From an uncultured Alphaproteobacteria bacterium (GTDB lineage: Bacteria; Pseudomonadota; Alphaproteobacteria; MPNO01; UBA2964): 64,000 nucleotides of DNA. The translations under genes were made by a program, and so were the position numbers. A model generated the notes under the pieces. It searched no databases and was not told the DNA's origin. It saw nothing but the letters and a program-made list of their open reading frames with translations. The stretch spans positions 383,643-447,642 of the forward strand of contig CALSLP010000003.1 in the NCBI GenBank assembly GCA_943787225.1, given 5' to 3'. Positions 39,702-48,203 of the stretch are shown here, piece after piece (position 1 is the first letter of the stretch; every line of letters begins with the position of its first letter).

Positions 39702-41099
39702 ATGACACCGGATGACAGCTTCACGAGCGGCATAACGAGACCAACTGGAGCGCAGTTCGATTTCAATGAACTGATCTTTGAAGATCGTGTTCATCAAAGC
39801 ATCTATACCGAGGAAGCCATTTTCCGCGAAGAAATGCGCAAGGTGTTTGGCGGTGTCTGGGTCTATCTCGCGCATGAAAGTCAAATTCCGGAAAACGACA
39901 ATTTCGTTGCCTCCCAACTTGGCTTGAGACCGATCATAGTGGTGCGCGATTCAACCGGTCGTATCCGGGCACTTTATAACCGCTGCACCCATCGCGGCTC
40001 CACTGTCTGTCGCCAACAACAAGGCAGCGCCAAATCCTTCGTCTGCCCGTATCACGGCTGGAGCTATTTCAACTCCGGCAAGATCAGCGGCGTTCCCTGG
40101 CCGGATGGCTATGCCGACGACTTTTCAGACCCAAAATACAACCTCGCACAGGTCCCGCGCGTACAGTCCTATCGAGGTTTTATCTTCGGCACGCTGAACC
40201 CCGACATGCCGTCCCTGGAAGACTATCTTGGCGGAGTCAAAAAGCCGCTGGATGACTGGCTGGACCGTCACCCCGGCGGAAAGCTCTCATTTTGCGACGC
40301 CAACCGCCTTAAATTCAACGGCAATTGGAAACTTCTCTACGACAACTCGGCCGACGGCTATCACGTCATCTTTTCACACCGCTCCCTGCTCGCGATGGAG
40401 AACAGGCTCAATGAAGCCGATGACGAAGACAAGGGGATGTCCTATTACAAATCGAGCCCGGATAACGCCCCGTTCTACGTCAAAGTTTTCGAGAACGGCC
40501 ATCACTACAAGGACAAACGTCCCGCCGTCGATACCAGCCCCGGCGGATTATGGGCCATCGAAGGCCCGCATCCCGGGATGGAACATTACGAAGCGATTAT
40601 TCGTGACAAGCTGGGCGACAAAGCCGGTTCGGTTCTAGACTTGGCGTCCTCCGAGCCGGTCAATATCAACATCTTTCCCAACCTGCATATTCTCGGTAAT
40701 CACGTGCAGGTCTCGCAGCCGGTCTCACTGACGGAGACCGACACCACATGGTGGGGCACTGCTGTCATCGACGATAAGGACGAGCTGCATGGCTGTGTCG
40801 ATGCGGTGAATGCGTTGCGCATGCGAACCCAGGAGAGCTTCCCGAACTTTGGTGAGCTTGATGATCTCATGAATTTTGAACAGATCCAGGCCGGCCTCGC
40901 CGGCGTTGAAGACGAATGGGTCTATATGCATCGCGGCCTCGGCATCCCGGATCGCATAAAACGCGATACAGACGGCTATCTGATTGGTCCACCAACCGAC
41001 GAGGTCTTTCTGCGCGAAACCATGCAGGTCTATAAACGCCTCATGATGAACGAACCCAATTTGGTTATCGGACGTGAAATAGAAGCGGCGCCTGACTGA
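39702..41099 (+). CDS. Rieske non-heme iron dioxygenase, alpha subunit
   Basis: An intact 465-residue large subunit of an aromatic-ring-hydroxylating dioxygenase. The [2Fe-2S] ligands are C95, H97, C115 and H118 in CTHRGS and CPYHGW. The mononuclear iron site is likely H221 and H226 with D214 or D218 in LLYDNSADGYHVIFSH. It overlaps the stop of the beta subunit by one base. The aromatic substrate is not set by sequence, but upstream GS-like and UbiD genes point to an amine or acid derived from one. Reductase and ferredoxin genes are not beside it. Confidence 0.85.
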   Translation: MTPDDSFTSGITRPTGAQFDFNELIFEDRVHQSIYTEEAIFREEMRKVFGGVWVYLAHESQIPENDNFVASQLGLRPIIVVRDSTGRIRALYNRCTHRGSTVCRQQQGSAKSFVCPYHGWSYFNSGKISGVPWPDGYADDFSDPKYNLAQVPRVQSYRGFIFGTLNPDMPSLEDYLGGVKKPLDDWLDRHPGGKLSFCDANRLKFNGNWKLLYDNSADGYHVIFSHRSLLAMENRLNEADDEDKGMSYYKSSPDNAPFYVKVFENGHHYKDKRPAVDTSPGGLWAIEGPHPGMEHYEAIIRDKLGDKAGSVLDLASSEPVNINIFPNLHILGNHVQVSQPVSLTETDTTWWGTAVIDDKDELHGCVDAVNALRMRTQESFPNFGELDDLMNFEQIQAGLAGVEDEWVYMHRGLGIPDRIKRDTDGYLIGPPTDEVFLRETMQVYKRLMMNEPNLVIGREIEAAPD

Positions 41100-41680
41100 T
41101 GCAACACGATCCTTCCCGCACCTCGTATTATGTCGGCGATGAGTTCTATCAGTCGCTGGTCGATAGCTATGCCGACTGGCAAACCGATGATTCTGAAATT
41201 ACCGACCCTGCGCTCCGCGACACCTGTCGTATGCTGCTCGACAAGGAAGCCCGCCTGCTGGACCAGAACCGGCTCGATGACTGGCTAACGCTCTATGTCC
41301 CCGAATGTCTATACTGGGTGCCTGCCACGCCGCATGGCGGCGATCCGCGGACAGAGATCGCCGTCTGTTTCGATGACCGGCGGCGGATCGAAGACCGGAT
41401 CTATCGTCTGCAGAATGAATATGCCTGGTCACAGCGCCCCCTGTCGCGCACCGCCCGGCTGATCACGAATGTCAGCGCCTTCTCGACCAAAGACCCGGAC
41501 ACGCTGATGGTTCGTTCAACCTTTTTGACCAACGAGTTTCAGGCGGGTGACAAACGCAGCTACACCGGTTGGTACGGCCATAAACTCGGTTTTCAAAACG
41601 GTGGCTGGAAAATATTGGTCAAGCAGGTCAACCTGATCGACTGCGATCAGAACTTGCGCAATTTGAGCATCATCCTGTAA
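41099..41680 (+). CDS. Rieske dioxygenase, beta subunit
   Basis: The 193-residue small subunit of an aromatic dioxygenase, a SnoaL-like fold that shapes the alpha-3-beta-3 hexamer. The family-typical stretches are EARLLDQNRLDDWLTLYVP and ELDDLMNF-like acidic helices, plus GWYGHKLGFQNGGWKILVKQVNL near the end. Its ATG overlaps the TGA of the alpha gene, so it is translationally coupled. It shares size and order with the beta subunit at 47676. Confidence 0.83.
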   Translation: MQHDPSRTSYYVGDEFYQSLVDSYADWQTDDSEITDPALRDTCRMLLDKEARLLDQNRLDDWLTLYVPECLYWVPATPHGGDPRTEIAVCFDDRRRIEDRIYRLQNEYAWSQRPLSRTARLITNVSAFSTKDPDTLMVRSTFLTNEFQAGDKRSYTGWYGHKLGFQNGGWKILVKQVNLIDCDQNLRNLSIIL

Positions 41681-41684
41681 CGCC

Positions 41685-42527
41685 TTGGCCGGTTCACAAC
41701 ATCAGTCTTTTACATCAACACCTTTGTCGCGCTCGGTCGGCGCCGAAATTACTGAGCTCGATTTACGCCAGGCGCTAACAGCGAAGACTGTCGCAGCCTT
41801 GCGGAAAATATGGGTCAATCGCGGACTGCTGGTTTTTAGAAACAACGATCTGACAATTTAAGACCAAATCCGCTTCGCCGGGTATTTTGGTACGCCCAGT
41901 CAAACTAACACCAGAACGAACACCGAACTCGATCCGCGTATTCTGCTCATCAGCAATATTCGGGAGAACGGCTTACCTATCGGCGCGTTGCCGGATGGAG
42001 AATTACAGTTTCATTCGGACTCCGCCTTTCACGATGAGCCCTTGATGGCGACCTTGCTTTATAGCGTCGAAATCCCCGGCACGGGCGGTGACACACTTGT
42101 TTGCCAACGCAAATACCGCCTATGACCAGCTGCCCTGCCCCCTCAAAGAACAACTTGAGGGCCTGACAGCCATCAACGGCTATGACTATTCAACCCAGGT
42201 AAAGCGGGCGGGCTATGACCGCGCATCAGGACCACACGCGATACATCCCGTCCTGCGGACCACCCCGAAACCGGGCGCAAGGCAATCTACGTCAATCGCC
42301 TGATGACAGAAGAGATTTGCGATCAATCCGATACCACTAGCGACAGCTTGCTGTCAGACCTGTTCGACCGCATCGAAAATCCGGCGATACGCTATACGCA
42401 TGTCTGGCAGACCGGAGATTTATTAATGTGGGACAATCGGTTCATCCAGCATGCTCGGACCGACTTTCCAACCACAGAGCGCAGATTGTTACGCCGTGTC
42501 GGTCTGCTCGGCGACAAACCCTACTGA
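41685..42527 (+). pseudogene. Degraded TauD/TfdA-family dioxygenase, third copy
   Basis: The frame from TTG 41685 (AGSQHQSFTSTPLSRSVGAEI) reaches an in-frame TAA at 41859-41861, where the family has LTIEDQIRF. It continues with the conserved SNIRENGLPIGALPDGELQFHSD, loses frame near 42100 and again near 42260, then ends in RYTHVWQTGDLLMWDNRFIQHAR and RRLLRRVGLLG. The metal HxD and distal His remain. A substitution to a stop is not the single-base-indel pattern of the rest of the window, so this looks like a true pseudogene. It sits just after the dioxygenase beta subunit. Confidence 0.72.
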
Positions 42528-42534
42528 TCCAAAA

Positions 42535-42562
42535 AGAAAAGGCGGCACCCGAAGGTACCGCC
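42535..42562 (-). terminator. Rho-independent terminator of the DM9 gene (UUCG loop)
   Basis: On the minus strand GGCGGTACC, a TTCG tetraloop and GGTGCCGCC pair through nine bases with one G.U wobble, followed by a T-rich tail (42531-42540). It lies 25 bases after the stop of the DM9-repeat gene. On the plus strand the same hairpin is followed by T7, so it may also stop transcription of the TauD pseudogene. Confidence 0.8.
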
Positions 42563-42586
42563 CTGAATTTTTTTGAACGCTGCGCG

Positions 42587-44164
42587 TTAGCGGCGGGTCA
42601 AAACCTCATACTTGCTGAGCGAAATTTCCTTACCACCCCAGCCGATATTGCATTTACCTGAAACGGTTTTACCGGGATGAATCCCACCTCTATAAGATGC
42701 GCGGCAAATATAAAGATTTCGTCCTCGTTCCCGGCCGCCGGCCACCTGATTTCCGGCGCGCCGATTGTTAGACCAGGCAAATCTCGCGCCTTTCGTCGTC
42801 AGCACCTGGAAAGACCGGACAACCTGTTCCTTGCCGCCCCAACCGATATTGCATTTTCCGGAAACGACCTTGCCAGGATGCCAGCCGCCCTTATAGGAAG
42901 CACTGCAAACCGCGAGCCTGCGGCCACGTTCAGAACCACCGTAAAATGCATTTCCTGGCAATCGGCCTGTGCTCTTTACCCAGGTTAGTTTACCGGGCTT
43001 GCCACGCGAGACCGTTCGGGTTGGCGCTGGCCTTGGCGTTGGTTTGGAAGCGGATGTCTTCTTGCCATCCAACCCCTGCCCCGGGAAATACTTACTGCAT
43101 TTTGGATAGGTGTAAGCAGCAACCGTGCTCGCGACACCTGACGGGTCGGCAATCGCTGCTATTTCAGCAGCGGCCCGGACCATATCTTCCTCGGTAACAG
43201 CTTTGCTCAGTGTCTGGCTGGCATTGTAACCCTTTTTAATTTTGCCCGCCGCCTTGGCAGCGGCAATTGCTTTCTTCATCTTCGCGCCGTTCTTTGCGGC
43301 CTCAAATGCCTTCTTCATTTTCTCGAACTGGGCTTTAAGCTTTGCCAGTTTGCCAGCCTTTGTTGCGGCATTCGCACCACTCGTTGCTGCTCCCGAGCTC
43401 CCCAGTGTTGCCGCGAATGCAGCCATTTGCCCGACCGAGGAAACCTGACTGAAAACGATAGAGCCACAGGTTTTGGAGTTCTTGGCAGCGCCCATCCCAC
43501 ATTGAACCCAACGCGACGGTGGCTTGCCCCAGCAAACCGGACCAACACCATCAAAACCGACGCGGCATTTTTTATAGCAAAGCCCTGCATCACGTACCTG
43601 ACCGGAACCACAAATGCCCGGTTTCGGCGCGCCGATCTGAACCCTCTTGGCACAGGAGAGGTCAATACCGTTATTGAGCCCCAGCGCCCGACAATTAGGA
43701 CGCGACGGCCGGCATATGCAGCAACCGACATTTTTGTATCCGGACTTACATTTCGGATAGAAAATAGCGCCATTCTTTTCGCATTTTCCGCGTCCGTGTT
43801 TTTTCTCGCAGCGGCTTTTCATACCCTTGTCATTCAAGGCGTCACCAAATTTCCAGGGATATCCGGCGCCACGGCCATATTCCGCCTTGCGGCAAAACAA
43901 CCCGTCATTTCTGAAACCTTTTGGGCAAACCGAATGACAATCAAAGCCAAAGCGTTTCATGCCGCGCGGACAATTTCTGTAACAAAGCAGCCCGATGCGT
44001 TGATAACCCCTGGCGCATTTCTTGGGCACAGTGCCCACTCCCCGGCCATATGAATCTTTCCAGCAAAAATCCTTACCATCATCGGCAGCATAGGCTGGTT
44101 GCACAGACAGCATCATAAGTGCCGCCAAAACGGCACAGCCTAACGATCGAATTACCTTAATCAT
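42587..44164 (-). CDS. Secreted Cys-rich protein with two C-terminal DM9 (DUF3421) repeats
   Basis: The signal peptide is MIKVIRSLGCAVLAALMMLS and ends at PAYAADD; the start at 44164 gives 525 residues (an upstream frame is ignored). The N-terminal part (about 30-235) is rich in Cys, with repeats such as GLLCYRNCPRGMKRFGFDC and CEKKHGRGKCEKNGAIFYPKC. The middle (about 255-350) is Ala/Lys-rich and helical. The last 125 residues hold two DM9 repeats, each with GR-RLxVC-A-Y-GG-HPGK and CNIGWGGKE. DM9 proteins of animals bind mannose-type sugars; bacterial forms are rarer. Function here is unknown. It is flanked by twin terminators. Confidence 0.72.
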   Translation of the reverse strand: MIKVIRSLGCAVLAALMMLSVQPAYAADDGKDFCWKDSYGRGVGTVPKKCARGYQRIGLLCYRNCPRGMKRFGFDCHSVCPKGFRNDGLFCRKAEYGRGAGYPWKFGDALNDKGMKSRCEKKHGRGKCEKNGAIFYPKCKSGYKNVGCCICRPSRPNCRALGLNNGIDLSCAKRVQIGAPKPGICGSGQVRDAGLCYKKCRVGFDGVGPVCWGKPPSRWVQCGMGAAKNSKTCGSIVFSQVSSVGQMAAFAATLGSSGAATSGANAATKAGKLAKLKAQFEKMKKAFEAAKNGAKMKKAIAAAKAAGKIKKGYNASQTLSKAVTEEDMVRAAAEIAAIADPSGVASTVAAYTYPKCSKYFPGQGLDGKKTSASKPTPRPAPTRTVSRGKPGKLTWVKSTGRLPGNAFYGGSERGRRLAVCSASYKGGWHPGKVVSGKCNIGWGGKEQVVRSFQVLTTKGARFAWSNNRRAGNQVAGGRERGRNLYICRASYRGGIHPGKTVSGKCNIGWGGKEISLSKYEVLTRR

Positions 44165-44300
44165 GTCCACCCCCCTGATATTTGGTCTTTGTTTTTTTGA
44201 GGCGTCACAGACCCCGCTCCACCAACCGCATGTGACCGGGCCAGTATATCGCTTCAACCGAGACAAAAAAGTGACATCTTCACGAAACCGTGAACGCATG

Positions 44301-44328
44301 AAAAAAGCGGCACCCGAAGGTACCGCCT
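44301..44328 (-). terminator. Rho-independent terminator of the DsbA-like gene (UUCG loop)
   Basis: The minus strand reads GCGGTACC-TTCG-GGTGCCGC with one wobble, then T6 (44301-44306). It follows the DsbA-family stop codon by about 27 bases. It is nearly the same hairpin as at 42535-42562, so the two copies bracket the DM9 gene. Confidence 0.8.
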
Positions 44329-44354
44329 TTTACAATTTTCTCTGAAAGAGGGTT

Positions 44355-45116
44355 CTATTTCTTGCTCTTCAGTTTCGCCCGCTCTTCCTTGATGATCTGG
44401 GTCAGCGCGTCGACCCCGACCGCCCCTGGAATCAGACGTTCACCAATCACAAAGGCCGGTGTTCCGTTAATGCCGAGTGTTGTTGCGAGCTGATAATTCT
44501 TCTGCAGAACCTGCTGAATTTTTGGATCCTTCATGTCCTCGCGCAGTTTCTTGTAATCCATGCCCAGTAGATTTGTCAGAGCAGAGATACTGTTCTCATC
44601 CGACTGCCCCATCATCAGGCCTTCGTGAAATTCTTTATACTTGCCTTGCTTTTGCGCCGCTAAGGCAGCCTTGGCGGCTACAATGGATTGCGGACCCAGG
44701 ATCGCAAATTCCTTGTAAACCACCCGGACATTCGGATCCTGTTCCATCACGGCTTTGAGCGTCGGAGCGGCGCGTTTGCAATAGCCACAATTGTAGTCAA
44801 AGAACTCAACGACCGTGATATCGCCCTTGGGGTTGCCCGCAACTGGTGATGTCTTATCGTAAAACAGCTCATCTTTATGCGTCTTGAGCGCTGAAGTGGC
44901 CTGAGCCTGCTTGTCGGCTTCTTCCTGTGCCTGTAGCGCCTGAATGGCTTGCCGAATAATGACCGGGTTTTTGAGAAGGTAATCCTTGATCACCCCTTCA
45001 AACGCTTTGCGTTGTTCCGGAGAAACCGAAGACGCAGCAGAGCTGCCCTGCGCCGAGGCTGTCACCGGAAGAAGCGCCATCGCAGCAACGGCAATACCTG
45101 TCTGAAACTTGTTCAC
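44355..45116 (-). CDS. DsbA-family periplasmic thiol oxidoreductase
   Basis: A 253-residue thioredoxin-fold protein with a Sec signal (FQTGIAVAAMALLPVTASAQ). The redox motif is CGYC at residues 110-113, the cis-proline is in GTPAFVIGERLIPG. It has the ScsC/BdbD-like helical insert VIKDYLLKNPVIIRQAIQALQ before the catalytic domain. DsbA forms disulfides in secreted proteins. Its neighbour encodes a Cys-rich secreted protein, which may be a client; that is inference. Codon use is normal and the frame is intact. Confidence 0.82.
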   Translation of the reverse strand: MNKFQTGIAVAAMALLPVTASAQGSSAASSVSPEQRKAFEGVIKDYLLKNPVIIRQAIQALQAQEEADKQAQATSALKTHKDELFYDKTSPVAGNPKGDITVVEFFDYNCGYCKRAAPTLKAVMEQDPNVRVVYKEFAILGPQSIVAAKAALAAQKQGKYKEFHEGLMMGQSDENSISALTNLLGMDYKKLREDMKDPKIQQVLQKNYQLATTLGINGTPAFVIGERLIPGAVGVDALTQIIKEERAKLKSKK

Positions 45117-45194
45117 CTGATTGTCCTTTATCTATATGCCGCCACACTATCCACGGATTCTACACCCATGCAAGCAGCCCCAACCGAGAGGGTA

Positions 45195-45200
45195 ATTATA
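45195..45200 (-). promoter_or_regulatory. Possible -10 box for the DsbA-like gene
   Basis: On the minus strand TATAAT is a perfect consensus hexamer, placed 79 bases upstream of the ATG at 45116. No good -35 box is found at 16-18 bases, so the call is weak. The same AATTATACCC sequence also forms a small GGGTA/TACCC hairpin. Confidence 0.3.
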
Positions 45201-45263
45201 CCCGGTTTTTGTCACAATTATGGCAAAGGTGTAGTCACGTTTTTGCGACGGAGCTTACGACTA

Positions 45264-46268
45264 TCAAACCCGCAACTGATGAAACGGCTCCATGGCTTCC
45301 TTCGCAAAGATGTCTTCTGGCGTCAGGTGACGGGCCGTCACGCCCTGATCATGGCAGAAGCGCAGGAAGGCCTCGATGGTTGTCCGGTTGCGTTCGACGC
45401 CGTAAGGCCAGTAATCACCATCGGGGAAGAACTCGGTCGCCGTGCGTTCGATATATTGCTGAATCCACGGCAGGCCGATTTGCGACACATTCATATCACG
45501 CATCCGGCGTACCGAATTATTCTTGGCTTCTTCAAATGCGTTAAAGATATTCCGCGCGATCCACGGGTTGGCTTCATAGGTTGAACGTTTCAGCGCCACG
45601 GTATGCATGATCGGGAAAATACCGGTTTGTTTGAAATATTCGCGTTCGACGCCTTCAAATTCCGAGTACAAGCGCGTGATCGCCGTGTCGCCTGCCAGCA
45701 TGCGGCGCGGCGGGTCGGCGGTGATCAAGGCATCAATCGTGCCATCAACCAACATATCCGCGAGAGAGCCATCGGGAAGGTCCGTCAGGCTCACTCCTTC
45801 CGGTGGTTGCTCGGCGGTATTGTCGAGCCGACCGGCTGAATTTGGCCCAAGCTGATACCAATCGATCTCTGTCAGAGGAATGCCGACGGTCTCGGTCAGC
45901 CAGCCACGGGCATAGGTTGTTGCGGTCTGAGCCCATTGCGGCAGGCCAACTTTCTTGCCACGCAAATCTTCCGGCTTGGTGATCGATCCGTCTGAACGAA
46001 TATAAACCCCCGACAGCCGAAACAGGCGTGACGGAAAGACCGGTATCAGCACGAAAGGGGCGTCGCCACGCGAAATCGCCTGACATGACATTGCGAAAGA
46101 GATTTCCGAAACATCCCATTCCTGATCTGCCAGGAACCGCTTAAACGTCTCCTCGACCTCCATCACCAGGCTGGTCAGCTCGATGCCCTTTGGCTTGACC
46201 GCCTCCGTGAACATATCGCGCACATGATCGTAATCATTCATGCCCATTGTCAGATGTATATCGCCCAT
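45264..46268 (-). CDS. 4,5-Dihydroxyphthalate decarboxylase-like protein
   Basis: A 334-residue protein whose fold class is that of substrate-binding proteins; the Pht5 branch decarboxylates 4,5-dihydroxyphthalate. The ATG at 46268 (MGDIHLTMGMNDYDHVRDMF) is preferred over the 28-residue longer frame upstream. Characteristic stretches are DVSEISFAMSCQAISRGDAPF, GKKVGLPQWAQTATTYARGWL and GIFPIMHTVALKRSTYEANPW. It is divergent from a Rieske alpha/beta pair, and together they suggest use of a phthalate-like dicarboxylic aromatic. The relatives include ABC transporter binding proteins, so a transport role is the main alternative, but there is no signal peptide. Confidence 0.72.
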   Translation of the reverse strand: MGDIHLTMGMNDYDHVRDMFTEAVKPKGIELTSLVMEVEETFKRFLADQEWDVSEISFAMSCQAISRGDAPFVLIPVFPSRLFRLSGVYIRSDGSITKPEDLRGKKVGLPQWAQTATTYARGWLTETVGIPLTEIDWYQLGPNSAGRLDNTAEQPPEGVSLTDLPDGSLADMLVDGTIDALITADPPRRMLAGDTAITRLYSEFEGVEREYFKQTGIFPIMHTVALKRSTYEANPWIARNIFNAFEEAKNNSVRRMRDMNVSQIGLPWIQQYIERTATEFFPDGDYWPYGVERNRTTIEAFLRFCHDQGVTARHLTPEDIFAKEAMEPFHQLRV

Positions 46269-46372
46269 TTCATCCTCTTTATTGTCGGTCACTCGATGGG
46301 TTTTGATAGCATGTGCGGGACGGAAACGCACCTGCAGTAGCGTTTTGAACACTGTTGACCTACCATCCCCGT

Positions 46373-47683
46373 ATGGAAAGTGATGCTACAGGATGGGTCG
46401 ATGTTGAACGCGGGCTGGTGAGCCGGGAGGCCTTCGTCAGCGACGAGGTCTACCAGCTGGAGATAGAGCGTATCTTCAACCGCAGCTGGATCTATCTCGG
46501 CCACGAAACCGAAATTCCCAATGTCGGCGATTATGTCGTCCGTAATTTAGGCAATGCGCCGGTCATCGTTGTGCGCGACACACCTGAAAGCGTGAAAGTC
46601 CTGCTCAACAGCTGTCGCCATCGTGGCGCTAAACTTTGTCGCGCTGATGCGGGCAATACCAGAAACTTTGTCTGCCCGTTTCACGGCTGGGCCTATGAAA
46701 TCGACGGCGCGTTAAGAACCACCGGCTTTGACCATCATTTCCGTGAAGACACCGATTTCAGCACCATGGGGCTGGTGCCCGCGCCGAACGTCGAGAGTTT
46801 TTACGGGCTGATATTTGCGTCCTGGGATGAAGCTGCCCTGCCGCTACGCGATTATCTCGGCGATATCGGCTGGTATCTCGAGACATTCTTTAATCGTACT
46901 CCGGGCGGCATGGAAGTGCTGGCCCCGCCGCACCGTTGGCGCAGCAAGGCCAATTGGAAAATCGGCTCACTCAATTTCATCGGCGACAGTCAACATTCCC
47001 CGACCACTCATATCGGCCCCTCGACGCTGGATAGTGCCCGCACCATCCGCGACGGGTTTCGCAAACATGGGCAGGACAGCTTTCATGTCGTTACAGATGA
47101 AGGCCATGGCTGCACCCTGACCTATCTCGCGCCTGGCATGCCGGAGAAGAATTATCACACCCATTCAGAGACATTGAAGCCGCTCTACGACAAATCGCTA
47201 TCGCCGGATCAATCCTCGATGCTCCATCATCTTCGGGTTTGCGTCGGCACGGTGTTTCCCAATATGTCTTTCATCGAAAGCCAGGTCGGCGCAGGAGAAA
47301 AGGCATTAATTGTTCGGCTCTGGCACCCGGTCAGCGGCACCGAGATGGAAGTATTGAGCTGGGTCTTTGCCGAGAAGGAAGCGGATCAGGGCTATAAGGA
47401 TCGTGTGCTCAGAAACGGGTTTCATAACTTCGGGGCGGCCGGAGTTTTTGAACAAGACGATATGGTGCTATGGGAATCAGCGACAGCGGCCAGCAACAAC
47501 CCCATCGCTCAGCAATATCCCTATAGTTTCCAAACCGCTTTGCCTTACTTCGACACGCCCGACGAAAATCATAAATGGCAAGGCCGGGCTCACCGCCCTG
47601 CCGATACCGAAATAGCCCAGTTCTGGTTTATGCAGCGCTGGGATGCACTCATGCGAACTAACGAAAGTAAGAGCGATGAGTGA
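46373..47683 (+). CDS. Rieske aromatic dioxygenase alpha subunit, second copy
   Basis: An intact 436-residue large subunit from ATG 46373 (MESDATGWVDVERGLVSREAF). The Rieske ligands are C81, H83, C101 and H104 (CRHRGAKLCR; CPFHGW). The mononuclear iron histidines are probably in GDSQHSPTTHIG. It has the phrase IGSLNFIGDSQ found in ring-hydroxylating oxygenases of the benzoate/toluate and related groups. Its upstream region is shared with the divergent Pht5-like gene (about 104 bases). Substrate is not assigned. Confidence 0.83.
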   Translation: MESDATGWVDVERGLVSREAFVSDEVYQLEIERIFNRSWIYLGHETEIPNVGDYVVRNLGNAPVIVVRDTPESVKVLLNSCRHRGAKLCRADAGNTRNFVCPFHGWAYEIDGALRTTGFDHHFREDTDFSTMGLVPAPNVESFYGLIFASWDEAALPLRDYLGDIGWYLETFFNRTPGGMEVLAPPHRWRSKANWKIGSLNFIGDSQHSPTTHIGPSTLDSARTIRDGFRKHGQDSFHVVTDEGHGCTLTYLAPGMPEKNYHTHSETLKPLYDKSLSPDQSSMLHHLRVCVGTVFPNMSFIESQVGAGEKALIVRLWHPVSGTEMEVLSWVFAEKEADQGYKDRVLRNGFHNFGAAGVFEQDDMVLWESATAASNNPIAQQYPYSFQTALPYFDTPDENHKWQGRAHRPADTEIAQFWFMQRWDALMRTNESKSDE

Positions 47684-48197
47684 ATCGGCGGAACGATCAC
47701 CCGTGGATATCGACGATTATGTGACGATCCAGCGCTTTCTCTATGCCGAGATGGCCTTGCTCGACAGGCGTGCTTATCAGGAATGGTTCGCCCTTCTGAC
47801 CGACGATATCCACTACCGGGTAACGACCGTCTCCGCCCGTCCGGCCCAGGATGAAACATCCCGATTTGCCATTATCGACGAAGATGCGCAGACGCTGAAA
47901 ATGCGCGTTGACCAGATATCAGACCCTAATCTGACCCATGCCGAGAACCCGCCAACCCTGACACAGCGACTAGTCTCAAACGTCGAAGCATATTACGGAG
48001 AGCGGAATGGTGTTTTTGAGACGACCTCTAGCATTCTGCTCTATGCCAATCGGTCCGGGTCACCAAAAACAGGATTGTATGGCGGCGAAAGACAGGATGT
48101 CCTGATCCGTAATTCTAGCGGAATCAAGATCGCAGAGCGCACCGTCAATCTGGCTCAGACGATCTTGCCTGACAGTACACTAAGCCTGCTTCTCTGA
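47676..48197 (+). CDS. Rieske aromatic dioxygenase beta subunit, second copy
   Basis: A 173-residue small subunit from ATG 47676, which overlaps the alpha stop (ATGAGTGA). A helix with VDIDDYVTIQRFLYAEMALLD is followed by WFALLTDDIHYRV and RTVNLAQTILPDSTLSLLL. It is a smaller relative of the gene at 41099 and, like it, coupled to its alpha subunit. No ferredoxin or reductase follows. Confidence 0.82.
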   Translation: MSESAERSPVDIDDYVTIQRFLYAEMALLDRRAYQEWFALLTDDIHYRVTTVSARPAQDETSRFAIIDEDAQTLKMRVDQISDPNLTHAENPPTLTQRLVSNVEAYYGERNGVFETTSSILLYANRSGSPKTGLYGGERQDVLIRNSSGIKIAERTVNLAQTILPDSTLSLLL

Positions 48198-48203
48198 GCG
48201 GGA

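Noticed and set aside
45180..45215. GGGTA/TACCC hairpin with T5
   Set aside because: The plus-strand T run would serve no plus-strand gene. The short stem more likely reflects the AT-rich promoter region of the DsbA-like gene.
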